Positions 51,299-59,657 of a stretch of DNA of 64,000 nucleotides are shown here, one piece after another. The position numbers and the translations under genes were made by a program. Location of the stretch: the NCBI GenBank assembly GCA_035532115.1, contig DATKRO010000070.1:75673-139672 (forward strand), written 5' to 3'. The stretch's first letter is position 1. Every line of letters starts with the position of its first letter. This DNA comes from Acaudatibacter sp035532115 (GTDB taxonomy: Bacteria > Pseudomonadota > Alphaproteobacteria > Caulobacterales > Caulobacteraceae). Below the pieces are notes generated by a model that did not search any database, was not told where the DNA came from, and saw only the letters and a list, made by a program, of their open reading frames with translations.

Positions 51299-52254
51299 TG
51301 GCCGGCTGGCGCTACACCAGGGGCCTGCACGATCTCGGCGCCGGCTGCTGGGCCTGGCTGCAGCCGGACGGCGGCTGGGGCTGGAGCAACGCCGGCCTGG
51401 TGGCGAGCGGCGAGGAGGCGCTGCTGGTCGACACCCTGATGGGCGTCAAGATCACCGCCGAGATGCTGGAGGCGATGCGCGCGTCGGTCCCAGCGGCGGC
51501 GCGGATCGGACGGCTGGTCAACACCCACTCCAACATCGACCACACCTTGGGCAACCAGTTGCTCGCCGGCGCCGAGATCATCGCGGCCAAGGCGACCGCC
51601 GAGGCCATCGCCAGGCTCGACGCGGCCGCCCTGGCCGACATTCCCGCCTGGGAGGCGAGGGGGGAAGGCGGCGCGTTCTTCCTGGAGACCATGGGGCGCG
51701 CCTTCGACTTCTCCGGCGTGGTGCCGACCGCGCCGAACCGCGTCTTCGTGGGCGAACTGCAACTTCTGGTCGGCGACAAGACCGTGGTGCTGAAAGATCT
51801 CGGACCGGCCCACACCGAGGCCGACACCATCGTCTACGTGCCCGCAGACCGAACCGTGTTCACCGGCGATCTGCTGTTCAACCAGGGCCATCCGATCGTC
51901 TGGGACGGGCCGATCTCCAACTGGACCGCCGCCTGCGACTACATCGCCTCGCTCGACGTCGAGACCGTCGTGCCCGGCCACGGTCCGATCACCGACACGC
52001 GCGCGGTGCGCGCCCTGAAGGGCTATTTCGAATATGTGACGGCGCAGTCCAAGGCGGCGCTGGAGGCCGGCCTGGGGTGGGAGGCGGCGGCCAACGAGAT
52101 CGCCCTCGACGGCTTCGGCGGCTGGGGCGAGGCCGAGCGCATCGTCGCCAACGTGCGCGCGGCCTACCGCGACCTGGGCGCCGACGTCGGCCGCGGTGGC
52201 GTGGGCGCCGTCTTCGGGGCGATGCAGCGCTACCGCAAGGCGCACGCCCACTGA
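51298..52254 (+). CDS. MBL-fold metallo-hydrolase with variant metal motif
   Basis: 318 aa metallo-beta-lactamase fold. The usual HxHxDH reads HSNIDH here, with asparagine for the second histidine. The later ligands look normal (AHTEADTIVYV, FTGDLLFNQGHP, VPGHGPIT). The N-terminal GWGWSNAGLVASGEEALLVDTL is typical. The start overlaps the pepN stop (TGATG), so they are co-translated. Possible substrates include thioesters, lactones or sulfate esters; the adjacent sulfatase is suggestive but not evidence. Confidence 0.85.
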   Translation: MAGWRYTRGLHDLGAGCWAWLQPDGGWGWSNAGLVASGEEALLVDTLMGVKITAEMLEAMRASVPAAARIGRLVNTHSNIDHTLGNQLLAGAEIIAAKATAEAIARLDAAALADIPAWEARGEGGAFFLETMGRAFDFSGVVPTAPNRVFVGELQLLVGDKTVVLKDLGPAHTEADTIVYVPADRTVFTGDLLFNQGHPIVWDGPISNWTAACDYIASLDVETVVPGHGPITDTRAVRALKGYFEYVTAQSKAALEAGLGWEAAANEIALDGFGGWGEAERIVANVRAAYRDLGADVGRGGVGAVFGAMQRYRKAHAH

Positions 52255-52329
52255 TCGAGCCCCGCATCTTGCATCGGACCCCCTTTCGCGGCTGATCCGC
52301 GAGGTATTCCCCAAGCCCGGAGCATCGCG

Positions 52330-53838
52330 ATGGCCGCTGCGCCTCGAAACGCCATCGTCATCCTGCTCGACAGCCTCAACCGGCACATGCTGGGCGCCTA
52401 TGGCGGGACCGAGTTCGAGACGCCGAACCTCGACCGGTTCGCGCGAGGCGCGGTGCGATTCACCGGCCACCACACCGGCTCGCTGCCATGCATGCCGGCG
52501 CGCCACGACATCCTCTGCGGCGCCCTGGATTTCCTCTGGAAGGCCTGGGGGTCGGTGGAGATCTGGGAAGACGCCATCACGCACGCCCTGCGGCGCGCCA
52601 AGGTCACCACCCAGCTCGTCAGCGACCACCCGCACCTCTTCGAGACCGGCGGCGAGAACTACCACGCCGACTTCACCGCCTGGGACTACCAGCGCGGCCA
52701 CGAAGGCGACGCCTGGAAGACGCGCTCCGACCCCAGCTGGGCCGGCGCGCCGTCGTTCGGGCGCGGCTGGATGCCGTATGATTCGAGCCGCGGCTGGTTC
52801 CGTGGCGAGGCCGACTTCCCGGGTCCGCGGACCATGGCCGCCGCGGCCCGCTGGGTGGAGGAGAACGCCGGCCAGCACGAGCGGTTCTTCCTCTTCGTCG
52901 ACGAGTTCGATCCGCACGAGCCCTTCGACACCCCCGAGCCCTGGGCCTCGAAGTACGATCCGGACTGGCGCGGGCCGCACCTGATCTGGCCACCCTACGC
53001 GGTGGGCGCCCAGGCGCGAGGGATCATCGATGCGCGCCAGGGCCGGCAGATCCGCAGCCAGTACGGCGCCAAGCTCTCCATGATCGACCACTGGCTCGGC
53101 AAGCTCATGGACGCCGTCGAGGCCAGGGGACTGTTCGAAGACACGCTGGTGATGGTGGTCACCGACCACGGCCACTACCTCGGCGAGAAGGACTGCTGGG
53201 GCAAGCCGGGCTGTCCGATCTACGCGCCGCTCGGCCACATCCCGCTGCTGATCCGCGCCCCGGGCGTCGCGGCAGGGACCTGCGCGGCGCTCACCACGGC
53301 CGTGGACATCTTCGCCACCCTGGCCGACATCTTCGACGTGCAGGTGCGCCAGCGCACCCATGGCCGCTCGCTCATGCCGCTGCTGAGGCGCGAGGCCGAC
53401 CAGGTGCGCGACTGGCTGGTCACCGGCGTGTGGGGGCGCGAGGTGGTGCTGGTGACCGCCCAGCACAAGTACGTGCGCGGCCCCGCCGGCGCCAACGCCC
53501 CGCTCTCGATGCTCTCCAACCGCTGGTCGACCATGCCGACCCACGGCGCCCTCGACGCCCGCGCCGCGCTGCCGGCGCCCGACGCGCGCGCCTTCCTGGA
53601 CCGCATGCCCGGCTCGGACGTCCCGGTGATCCACCAGACCTGGGGCGAGGGCGAGCGCGCGCCCTTCTGGAGCTGGTTCCGGCCCACCGGCAACTACGTC
53701 TTCGACCGCGCCGACGACCCGGACGAGACCCGCAACCTGATCGGCGGCCCGCTGGAGGCGCGGCTCGCCGAGCAGCTCCGCGCCGCGCTCGTCGAACTCG
53801 AGGCGCCGAAAACGCAGCTGCAGCGGCTGGGGCTTTGA
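52330..53838 (+). CDS. Sulfatase of the formylglycine-dependent alkaline phosphatase superfamily
   Basis: 502 aa. The modification motif is intact: C54-M-P-A-R58 fits C-x-P-x-R, where the cysteine becomes formylglycine. Metal-binding residues are in IVILLDSLNR and in VVTDHGHYLGEKDCWGKPG. No signal peptide is seen, so it should be cytosolic and act on imported sulfate esters. No maturase (FGE or anSME) lies in the window. Separate from the MBL-fold gene by 75 bp. Substrate unknown; a phosphonate hydrolase-like activity is an alternative within the superfamily. Confidence 0.9.
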   Translation: MAAAPRNAIVILLDSLNRHMLGAYGGTEFETPNLDRFARGAVRFTGHHTGSLPCMPARHDILCGALDFLWKAWGSVEIWEDAITHALRRAKVTTQLVSDHPHLFETGGENYHADFTAWDYQRGHEGDAWKTRSDPSWAGAPSFGRGWMPYDSSRGWFRGEADFPGPRTMAAAARWVEENAGQHERFFLFVDEFDPHEPFDTPEPWASKYDPDWRGPHLIWPPYAVGAQARGIIDARQGRQIRSQYGAKLSMIDHWLGKLMDAVEARGLFEDTLVMVVTDHGHYLGEKDCWGKPGCPIYAPLGHIPLLIRAPGVAAGTCAALTTAVDIFATLADIFDVQVRQRTHGRSLMPLLRREADQVRDWLVTGVWGREVVLVTAQHKYVRGPAGANAPLSMLSNRWSTMPTHGALDARAALPAPDARAFLDRMPGSDVPVIHQTWGEGERAPFWSWFRPTGNYVFDRADDPDETRNLIGGPLEARLAEQLRAALVELEAPKTQLQRLGL

Positions 53839-53855
53839 GGCGCCGGCGAAGGCAG

Positions 53856-54230
53856 TCAGTCTGTCCCACCGCCGACGAGCGGGTTGACGACGGCGAGGCC
53901 GGCGAAGCGGCTGAAATCGCGGTCCGCCGACCAGAGTTCATGCACGCCGTGGTCGCGGCATAGCGCCGCGATTCGGGCATCGTGGACCTGCGGGCCGGCG
54001 ATTTTGCCCTCCACGAGAGTAGCGCCGAGTAGCGGTCGATACGCCGCTGACTTGGCGAGGAGAACGACGCTCGGCGATTCAAGCCACGCGTCAACCTAAT
54101 CGAGCGCCCGCGGCAGCGGCGTCGCCGGCGCGTAGATTCGCGGGTGAGTCACGATGGCGAAGAACTCATGCAAGCACGACCAGGCGATGGCCCCAGGCGG
54201 CTGCGACAATTGGAAAAATTCACCCAAATG
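53856..54230 (-). pseudogene. PIN-domain (VapC-type toxin) remnant
   Basis: Minus strand. A frame of about 125 codons reads as the body of a VapC-like PIN nuclease: PPGAIAWSCLHEFFAIVTHP, then RIYAPATPLPRALD, stop TAG (54096-54098), then VDAWLESPSVVLLA, GPQVHDARIAALCRDHGVHE and LWSADRDFSRFAGLAVVNP. Three of the four acidic PIN residues are visible (E of LHEF, D of VHDAR, D of SADRD). The N-terminal strand with the first aspartate is missing, and the in-frame TAG replaces a residue that is usually glutamine. No VapB antitoxin gene is present. A decayed toxin gene is the simplest reading. Confidence 0.8.
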
Positions 54231-54286
54231 CGGCGAGAAGACCCATGTTGAGGGTGAGGATTGCCGCTGTTTGACAAATCTGCGTC

Positions 54287-54317
54287 GATGGGACTAGGGA
54301 ACATCCCTAGTCCCATC
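54287..54317. repeat. Perfect 14-bp inverted repeat with 3-base loop
   Basis: GATGGGACTAGGGA and TCCCTAGTCCCATC flank ACA, the longest perfect hairpin relative to loop size in the window. It is not followed by a T-run on either strand. It sits between a PIN pseudogene and a truncated NYN gene, so it could be a recombination-site half, a small RNA stem or a former terminator. Confidence 0.75.
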
Positions 54318-54431
54318 CTCGTCGAGCTGTCGTGGAGGGAACGATTAACCCCCTCCATCTATTGACTCGGCGCAGCGCCTCCACCAATTCTGCGCGCGTT
54401 ATCCGCTACGCCCGTAGGCGGGCATATATCT
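54318..54431. other. Structured non-coding stretch with three more hairpins and a tRNA-end-like sequence
   Basis: TGGAGGG-N11-CCCTCCA (54333-54357), GGCGC-A-GCGCC (54369-54379) and GCCCG-TAGG-CGGGC (54410-54423) follow each other. GCGCCTCCACCA (54375-54386) resembles the acceptor end of a tRNA or tmRNA, but no T-arm or body can be folded upstream. No open frame is convincing. It could be the remnant of an integration site. Confidence 0.45.
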
Positions 54432-54465
54432 GAAGCCCCCGGCGCGGCGACGCACCGGGGGCTTC
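54432..54465. terminator. Strong GC-rich hairpin, terminator-like
   Basis: GAAGCCCCCGG and CCGGGGGCTTC form a perfect 11-bp stem with a 12-base loop. Hairpins of this shape usually follow stable RNA or highly expressed genes. None is recognisable upstream, and only TCGTCA follows the stem. It ends 16 bases before the NYN open frame. Confidence 0.6.
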
Positions 54466-54481
54466 GTCATAAGCGGCGGTT

Positions 54482-55045
54482 TTGATTGACGGCGGCCACC
54501 TGCGCGCGCTCGCCGGGCTCGCCAATCGAAAGTACGACACCGAATTTATCGAGAAGGCCGCCCACGCGTGTGTCGGCGCGGACGAGGACCCGTTGCGGTT
54601 TCTCTACTACGACTGCGCTGGCTACGTTGGCAAAACCAAGCTTCCCGTCAGTGGGGCCGATCACGAATTCAAGGCCCCGGACCAGTGGCTTCGCGATTTA
54701 GCCGCGCGCGACCTGTTCGCCGTCCGTCGGGGCGTCCTGAAATTCAGAGGGTGGAAACCAAAGAACACGCCAATTTCCACAGCCACGCCAGGGGACGCGG
54801 ACTTTCAGCCTGATTTCGAACAGAAGGGCGTGGATATGCGCATCGGCCTAGATATGGCGACGTTCTCGGAACGCCGCTCCGTGGATCGTATAATCCTTGT
54901 CACTGGCGACACCGATTGCGTTCCAGCGATGAAGCACGTTCGGAAGGGCGGCCTTCAGGTGGTGCTCGTCCAACTGCCAAAGGCACGGCGCATTCCAGAA
55001 CTTGCCTGGCATTCCGATTTCGTGCGCAAGATCGCGTGGCCTTAG
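54482..55045 (+). CDS. NYN-domain (PIN-like) nuclease, apparently truncated at the 5' end
   Basis: NYN/LabA-type proteins are PIN-fold ribonucleases. LIDGGHLR starts at residue 1 of the open frame, DMRIGLDMATFSERRSVDRI and ILVTGDTDCVPAMKHVRK supply the later acidic residues, and LVQLPKARRIPELAWHSDFV ends the domain. About 187 aa. Normally several residues precede the first strand, but here TAA (54470-54472) lies nine bases before the only usable start, a TTG, and no ribosome-binding site is seen. GC content is visibly lower than in the neighbours. The gene looks imported and beheaded at a junction beside the terminator-like hairpin; whether it is expressed is uncertain. Confidence 0.7.
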   Translation: MIDGGHLRALAGLANRKYDTEFIEKAAHACVGADEDPLRFLYYDCAGYVGKTKLPVSGADHEFKAPDQWLRDLAARDLFAVRRGVLKFRGWKPKNTPISTATPGDADFQPDFEQKGVDMRIGLDMATFSERRSVDRIILVTGDTDCVPAMKHVRKGGLQVVLVQLPKARRIPELAWHSDFVRKIAWP

Positions 55046-55141
55046 CGTTTCGCGCGACTTCGGAAACTGGGGCATTAGTACCCCGCGTCACGGTCGCCCA
55101 GCCAGCGGGAGTGCGGCGGCGCAAAGCGTTATCATCCTCCG

Positions 55142-58006
55142 ATGGCCCCGCTCATTGAACTCATCCAGCCATGCGGGCCCGTGGCCGATGTCCGCGCCGC
55201 CGAGCGCGTGCGCGAGGCCCTGGGGGACGCGCCGGGCGTGGACCGCGCCTGGGCCGCGCTTGCGCCGGTGTTCGGTGCTTCGCCCTATCTCGGCCGGCTG
55301 GCGGCGCGCTGGCCCAAGATGCTGGAGCAGCTCCTGGCCGGGCCGCCGGCGAGCGAGCTGGCGGCGCTGGTCGCCGCGGCCGGGCGCGCCGCCAGCCTCG
55401 AGCCTGGAGCGGGAGGCGCCGAACTGCGGCGGCTGAAAGCGCGGCTGCACCTGCTGACGGCGCTCTGCGATCTCGGCGGAGTCTGGGACCTCGACCAGGT
55501 GACGGGCGCTCTGACGGCCTTCGCCGACGCGGCGATCCGCGCCGCCATGACGCTGACCGCCCGCGCGCTCGAGGATCGGCTCTGCGCCTTCGCGCCGGGT
55601 CCAGAGGGGCCGCTGCCTGGCCTCTTCGTCGTCGCCATGGGCAAGCTGGGCGCCTTCGAACTCAACTATTCCAGCGACATCGACATCTCGGTGTTCTACG
55701 AGCCGCGCGCCCTGCCGCTGGCGCCGGGCGTCGAGCCTCAGGCGTTCGCGCAGCGCTTCACCCATGGCCTGGCCGAGGTGCTGCAGGCGCGCACCGAGGC
55801 GGGCTACGTCTTCCGGGTCGACCTGCGGCTCCGGCCCGACCCGGCATCGACCCCGCCGGCCGTGCCGGTGGAGGCGGCGCTGGAATACTATGAGAGCGTC
55901 GGCCAGAACTGGGAGCGCGCCGCCTTCATCAAGGCCCGGGTGGTCGCTGGCGACATGGGCCGCGGCGAGGCCTTCCTCGCGGCGCTCCAGCCCTTCGTCT
56001 GGCGCCGCAATCTCGACTTCGCGGCGATCGCCGACATCCATGCGATCAAGCGGCAGATCCAGGCGCTGCGGCCAGACGAGCGCCTCGCTGCGCCCGGCGC
56101 CGACCTGAAGCTGGGGCCCGGCGGCATCCGCGAGGTCGAGTTCTACGTCCAGACCCAGCAGCTGATCCTGGGCGGGCGCCGACCCGACTTGCGCCAGCGC
56201 CGCACCCTGGACGCGCTTTCGGCCCTGACGCGGGGCGGCCACGTGGCCGAGGCCGCCGCGGCCGAGCTGGCGTCGGCCTATCGGGCGCTGCGCGGGCTCG
56301 AGCACCGCATCCAGATGATCGCCGACGAACAGACCCATCGCCTGCCGCGCGACGATCGTGAGCGGGCTGCGGTCGCGGCGCTTTGTGGCGCCCGGAGCCT
56401 CAGAGGCTTCGACGCCGCGGTGGCGCGGACGCTGAAGGCGGTGAACCGCCGCTATGGCGACCTCTTCGCCGGCGAGGAGCCGCTGTCGTCGCGCTTCGGC
56501 AGCCTGGTCTTCACCGGTGTCCAGGACGATCCGCAGACCCTGGCGACCCTGAAGCGGATGGGGTTCGCCAGGGCGAGCCAGGTGGCGGCCCTGGTGCGCG
56601 CGTGGCATCACGGCCACATCGCCGCGACGCGGTCCGAGCGGGGCCGCGAACTCTTCACGCGCCTCGCGCCGCGCCTGCTGGACGCCGCGGCGGCCACCGG
56701 CGCGCCGGATGCGGCCTTCGAGCGGTTCGGCGATTTCCTGGCGGGTCTCGCGGCCGGAACCCAGGCGCTGGCGCTGTTCCTGGCCCAGCCGCGCCTTCTG
56801 GAGCTGATCGTGCGGGCGATGGCCTATGGGCCGCAGCTCGCCCGCACCCTGGCGCGCACGCCAGCGGCCCTGGACGCCCTGCTGGACCCCAGATTCTTCG
56901 CGCCCCTGGCGCCGCTGGCGCAGGAGGAGGCGTCGCTCGGCGGCGCGCCGGGATTCGAGGCGGCGATGGATGCGGCCCGGCGCCTGCACCGCGAGCGCAC
57001 CTTCCAGATCGCGCTGCAGGTGCTTGCCGGGAGCGCGAGCGCGCGCCAGGCGGGCGAGGCCTTCGCCGATCTCGCCGACGCCTGCATCGGCGCCCTGGCG
57101 CGCGCCGCCCTCGACGAGGTGGCGCGCCAGGCCGGGGTGTTTCCCGGCGAGGTCGCCGTGGTGGCGCTCGGCAAGTGCGGCTCGCGCGAGCTGAGCGCCC
57201 GCTCGGATCTCGACCTGATGACGCTCTACGAGGCCCGAAGCGGCGACGCCGCTTCGGGCGGGCGGGGCTGGGCCGCGGAGACCTTCTACGGACGTTTCAC
57301 CGGCCGGCTGATCACCGCGCTCTCGGCGCCCACCGCCGAGGGCGAACTCTACGACGTCGACATGCAGCTGCGCCCGTCGGGCACCAAGGGTCCGGTCGCG
57401 GTGAGCTTCGCCGCGTTCGGCGCCTACTATGGCGGCGCGGCCGAGACCTGGGAGTATCTGGCGCTGACCCGCGCCAGGGTGGTCTGGGCGACATCGGACG
57501 CCTTCGCGGCCCGCGCCGCCGCGGCCATCGAGGCGGCGCTGCGCGCGCCCAGGGACGTGCGCCGCAGCGCCCGGGACGTGCTGGCCATGCGCCAGCTGAT
57601 GGCGCGGGAGCGGCCCGCCAAGGGCTTCTGGGATCTGAAGCTGCACGATGGCGGCCTGGTGGACGTCGAGTTCGCCGCCCAGCATCTCCAGCTCGTCCAC
57701 GCGTCCGGCGGCGGCCCGCTGCGGCAGAACACCGCCGAGGCTCTGGCGGCGCTCTCGGCGGCCGGTCTTGCGCCGGCCGGGCCCCTCGACGCCCTCGCCG
57801 CCGCCTGGCGGCTGCAGCAGGATCTGGGACAGCTCCTCAAGGTGGCGCTCCCCGACGGCGCCGACCCGGATCGGGAGCCCAGACCGCTGCGCGCCCTGCT
57901 CGCCAGGGCCGGCGGCGCCAGGGACTACCGATCGCTGAAGGCGCTGGTCGGCCGGCGCCGCGTCGAGGCCCACCGCGTGTTCAAGGAACTGCTGACCTGC
58001 GCCTGA
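55142..58006 (+). CDS. glnE: Bifunctional glutamine synthetase adenylyltransferase/adenylyl-removing enzyme
   Basis: 954 aa enzyme that adenylylates and de-adenylylates glutamine synthetase under PII control. Two nucleotidyltransferase domains are present in tandem: GKLGAFELNYSSDIDISVFY at about 166 and GKCGSRELSARSDLDLMTLY at about 677, each with the paired catalytic aspartates. The linking helical domain is between 310 and 620. Length is typical. The first 96 bp upstream hold no gene. Not in an operon with glnA or glnB here. Confidence 0.95.
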   Translation: MAPLIELIQPCGPVADVRAAERVREALGDAPGVDRAWAALAPVFGASPYLGRLAARWPKMLEQLLAGPPASELAALVAAAGRAASLEPGAGGAELRRLKARLHLLTALCDLGGVWDLDQVTGALTAFADAAIRAAMTLTARALEDRLCAFAPGPEGPLPGLFVVAMGKLGAFELNYSSDIDISVFYEPRALPLAPGVEPQAFAQRFTHGLAEVLQARTEAGYVFRVDLRLRPDPASTPPAVPVEAALEYYESVGQNWERAAFIKARVVAGDMGRGEAFLAALQPFVWRRNLDFAAIADIHAIKRQIQALRPDERLAAPGADLKLGPGGIREVEFYVQTQQLILGGRRPDLRQRRTLDALSALTRGGHVAEAAAAELASAYRALRGLEHRIQMIADEQTHRLPRDDRERAAVAALCGARSLRGFDAAVARTLKAVNRRYGDLFAGEEPLSSRFGSLVFTGVQDDPQTLATLKRMGFARASQVAALVRAWHHGHIAATRSERGRELFTRLAPRLLDAAAATGAPDAAFERFGDFLAGLAAGTQALALFLAQPRLLELIVRAMAYGPQLARTLARTPAALDALLDPRFFAPLAPLAQEEASLGGAPGFEAAMDAARRLHRERTFQIALQVLAGSASARQAGEAFADLADACIGALARAALDEVARQAGVFPGEVAVVALGKCGSRELSARSDLDLMTLYEARSGDAASGGRGWAAETFYGRFTGRLITALSAPTAEGELYDVDMQLRPSGTKGPVAVSFAAFGAYYGGAAETWEYLALTRARVVWATSDAFAARAAAAIEAALRAPRDVRRSARDVLAMRQLMARERPAKGFWDLKLHDGGLVDVEFAAQHLQLVHASGGGPLRQNTAEALAALSAAGLAPAGPLDALAAAWRLQQDLGQLLKVALPDGADPDREPRPLRALLARAGGARDYRSLKALVGRRRVEAHRVFKELLTCA

Positions 58007-58109
58007 TTTCGACGGAGGCGGCCCGCCGGGGCGTGCAACGGGCCAGCGGGAGCGGCGATGGCGGAGACGATGCCTGTGCTATGCGAGTCGGGCTCGAGCG
58101 AGGCGGCGG

Positions 58110-58667
58110 TTGAAACCGGGCGAGACCGATCCGGACGACGGGCTGGTGCAACGCGTCGGCGCCGGCGATGCGGCGGCGGTCCGCACTCTGGTGGCGCGCA
58201 AGCTGGCGCGCGTGCTGGCGCTGGCGCAGCGGATGCTGGGCGACGCCGGCGAAGCCGAGGACGTGGCCCAGGAGACGTTCGTGCGGGTCTGGCGCATGGC
58301 GCCGCGCTGGCGTCCCGGCGCGGCGCGCTTCGATACCTGGCTTCATCGGGTGGCTCTCAACCTCTGCTACGATCGCCTGCGGCGCCGGCGCGAACGCCCG
58401 GTGGCCGAACCGCCGGACCTGCCCGACGGCGGTCCGGCGCCCGATCGGGGCCTGGAGGCGCAGGATGTCGGCCGCCGCGTCGACCGGGCGCTGCAGGCGC
58501 TGCCCCAGCGCCAGCGCGAAGCGATCGTGCTTTGCCATTACCAGGAACTGAGCAATATCGACGCGGCGGCGCTGATGGAGGTCAGCGTGGATGCGCTGGA
58601 GAGCCTGCTGGCGCGCGCCCGGCGGGCGTTGCGCGTCGCGCTCGCCGATCTGGCCGGCCCGGACTGA
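58110..58667 (+). CDS. ECF-type RNA polymerase sigma factor
   Basis: 185 aa. Region 2 is visible in LAQRMLGDAGEAEDVAQETFVRVWRMAPRW and the -10-binding FDTWLHRVALNLCYDRLRRRR. Region 4 is LPQRQREAIVLCHYQELSNIDAAALMEVSVDALESLLARARRAL. The start is TTG at 58110, the only start in this frame near region 2, with GAGG about 8 bases upstream. The next two genes encode a membrane anti-sigma-like protein and a CnrX-like periplasmic sensor, so this factor is probably held inactive until an envelope or metal signal arrives. Confidence 0.92.
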   Translation: MKPGETDPDDGLVQRVGAGDAAAVRTLVARKLARVLALAQRMLGDAGEAEDVAQETFVRVWRMAPRWRPGAARFDTWLHRVALNLCYDRLRRRRERPVAEPPDLPDGGPAPDRGLEAQDVGRRVDRALQALPQRQREAIVLCHYQELSNIDAAALMEVSVDALESLLARARRALRVALADLAGPD

Positions 58668-58674
58668 GTTCGTG

Positions 58675-59130
58675 ATGGACGCGATGATGACCGAGGAACG
58701 CTTTGCGGCGCTGGCCCAGGCCCATGGCGGCCAGATGCGGCGCTGGCCGAAGTCGGCAAAGGCGCAGGCGGCGGCTTTCGCCGAGGCCTTTCCCCGAGTC
58801 GCCGAGAGGCTGCTCGCCTCGCAGCGCGGGCTCGACGAGGCGCTGGACGCTTCGCCGACGCCGGCGCCCGGCGCCGCGCTGCGCCGGCGCATCGTCGCCG
58901 GGGCACCCGCGGCGGCCAGGGCCGGGCGGGCCGGCGGCCGGGCCTGGCGCTGGCTGACCGGCGTCGGCGTCGGAGTGGCGCTGGCCAGCGCCGGCGCGGC
59001 CGGAGTGATTGTCGGCCTGACCGAGACCCCGCCTGGCGTGGTGCGGGCGATCTGGGGCGTTCAGGGCGGCGGCCCGACCGACGAGGTCAGCGCCCTGCTG
59101 GCGCCGGCGCGCCGCCCGGACGACGCCTGA
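58675..59130 (+). CDS. Putative membrane anti-sigma factor
   Basis: 151 aa. Cytoplasmic N-terminus of about 85 residues (ERFAALAQAHGGQMRRWPKS and a helical ERLLASQRGLDEALD). One transmembrane helix follows (TGVGVGVALASAGAAGVIVGL), then a short periplasmic tail. It has no zinc-binding HxxxCxxC motif. It starts 7 bp after the sigma gene and overlaps the sensor gene by TGATG. Position and topology support an anti-sigma role; sequence alone does not prove it. ATG 58675 chosen, although GTG 58672 and ATG 58684 are possible. Confidence 0.75.
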   Translation: MDAMMTEERFAALAQAHGGQMRRWPKSAKAQAAAFAEAFPRVAERLLASQRGLDEALDASPTPAPGAALRRRIVAGAPAAARAGRAGGRAWRWLTGVGVGVALASAGAAGVIVGLTETPPGVVRAIWGVQGGGPTDEVSALLAPARRPDDA

Positions 59131-59618
59131 TGCGCGGGCGCTGGCTTGCGGTCGGCCTGGTGGCGTCGCTGGCGCTGAACCTGTTCCTGATCGGCGCGGC
59201 GGCCGGGGTGATCGCGCTCGGCGCGCGGATGGCGCGGCAGAACATCGGCGCCCGGCCCGGCGCCTTCGCGCGCGCCGCCCGCGCCCTGCCGGAGCCGGAG
59301 CGGCGCGATCTGCGCCTGATGCTCCGCGCCGCCTGGATCCAGATCCGGCCCGTCGCGACCCGCAGCCGGCAACTGCGCCTGGCGGGATGGGACGCCCTGG
59401 CCGATCCAAAACCCGATGCGGCGGCGATCAAGGCGAGGCTGGCGCAAAGCCGCCAGCTCGACGCCTCGACCCGGGCCGCCGTAGAGGAGAAGCTCGTGGA
59501 CTACGTCATGGCGCTGCCGCCGCACGACCGCGCCGCCTTCGTCGCCGGGCTGGACCGCGCGTTCTCGCCGCCGGGAAGCAAGGCGAACCGGCCGGGCGCG
59601 CCGGCCAAGGGCGGGTAG
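59130..59618 (+). CDS. Periplasmic heavy-metal sensor-like protein (CnrX/CpxP/Spy-type)
   Basis: 162 aa with an N-terminal signal anchor (LAVGLVASLALNLFLIGAAAGVIALG) and a mostly helical periplasmic region of the CnrX/NccX/Spy type (ARALPEPERRDLRLMLRAAW, AAIKARLAQSRQLDASTRAAVEEKLVDYVMALPPHDRAAFVAGL). The region carries only one histidine (PPHDR) and no cysteine or methionine cluster, so metal binding is doubtful and general envelope stress sensing is an alternative. It overlaps the anti-sigma gene and completes the triad. Confidence 0.8.
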   Translation: MRGRWLAVGLVASLALNLFLIGAAAGVIALGARMARQNIGARPGAFARAARALPEPERRDLRLMLRAAWIQIRPVATRSRQLRLAGWDALADPKPDAAAIKARLAQSRQLDASTRAAVEEKLVDYVMALPPHDRAAFVAGLDRAFSPPGSKANRPGAPAKGG

Positions 59619-59657
59619 CCACGCGCCGAGCCCCGGGGCGCCGTCCCCGCGGCCGCC

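Noticed and set aside
54360..54390. A tRNA or tmRNA gene ending GCGCCTCCACCA
   Set aside because: No T-arm, anticodon arm or matching 5' acceptor strand can be folded upstream. At most it is a fragment, so it was kept only as part of the scar finding.
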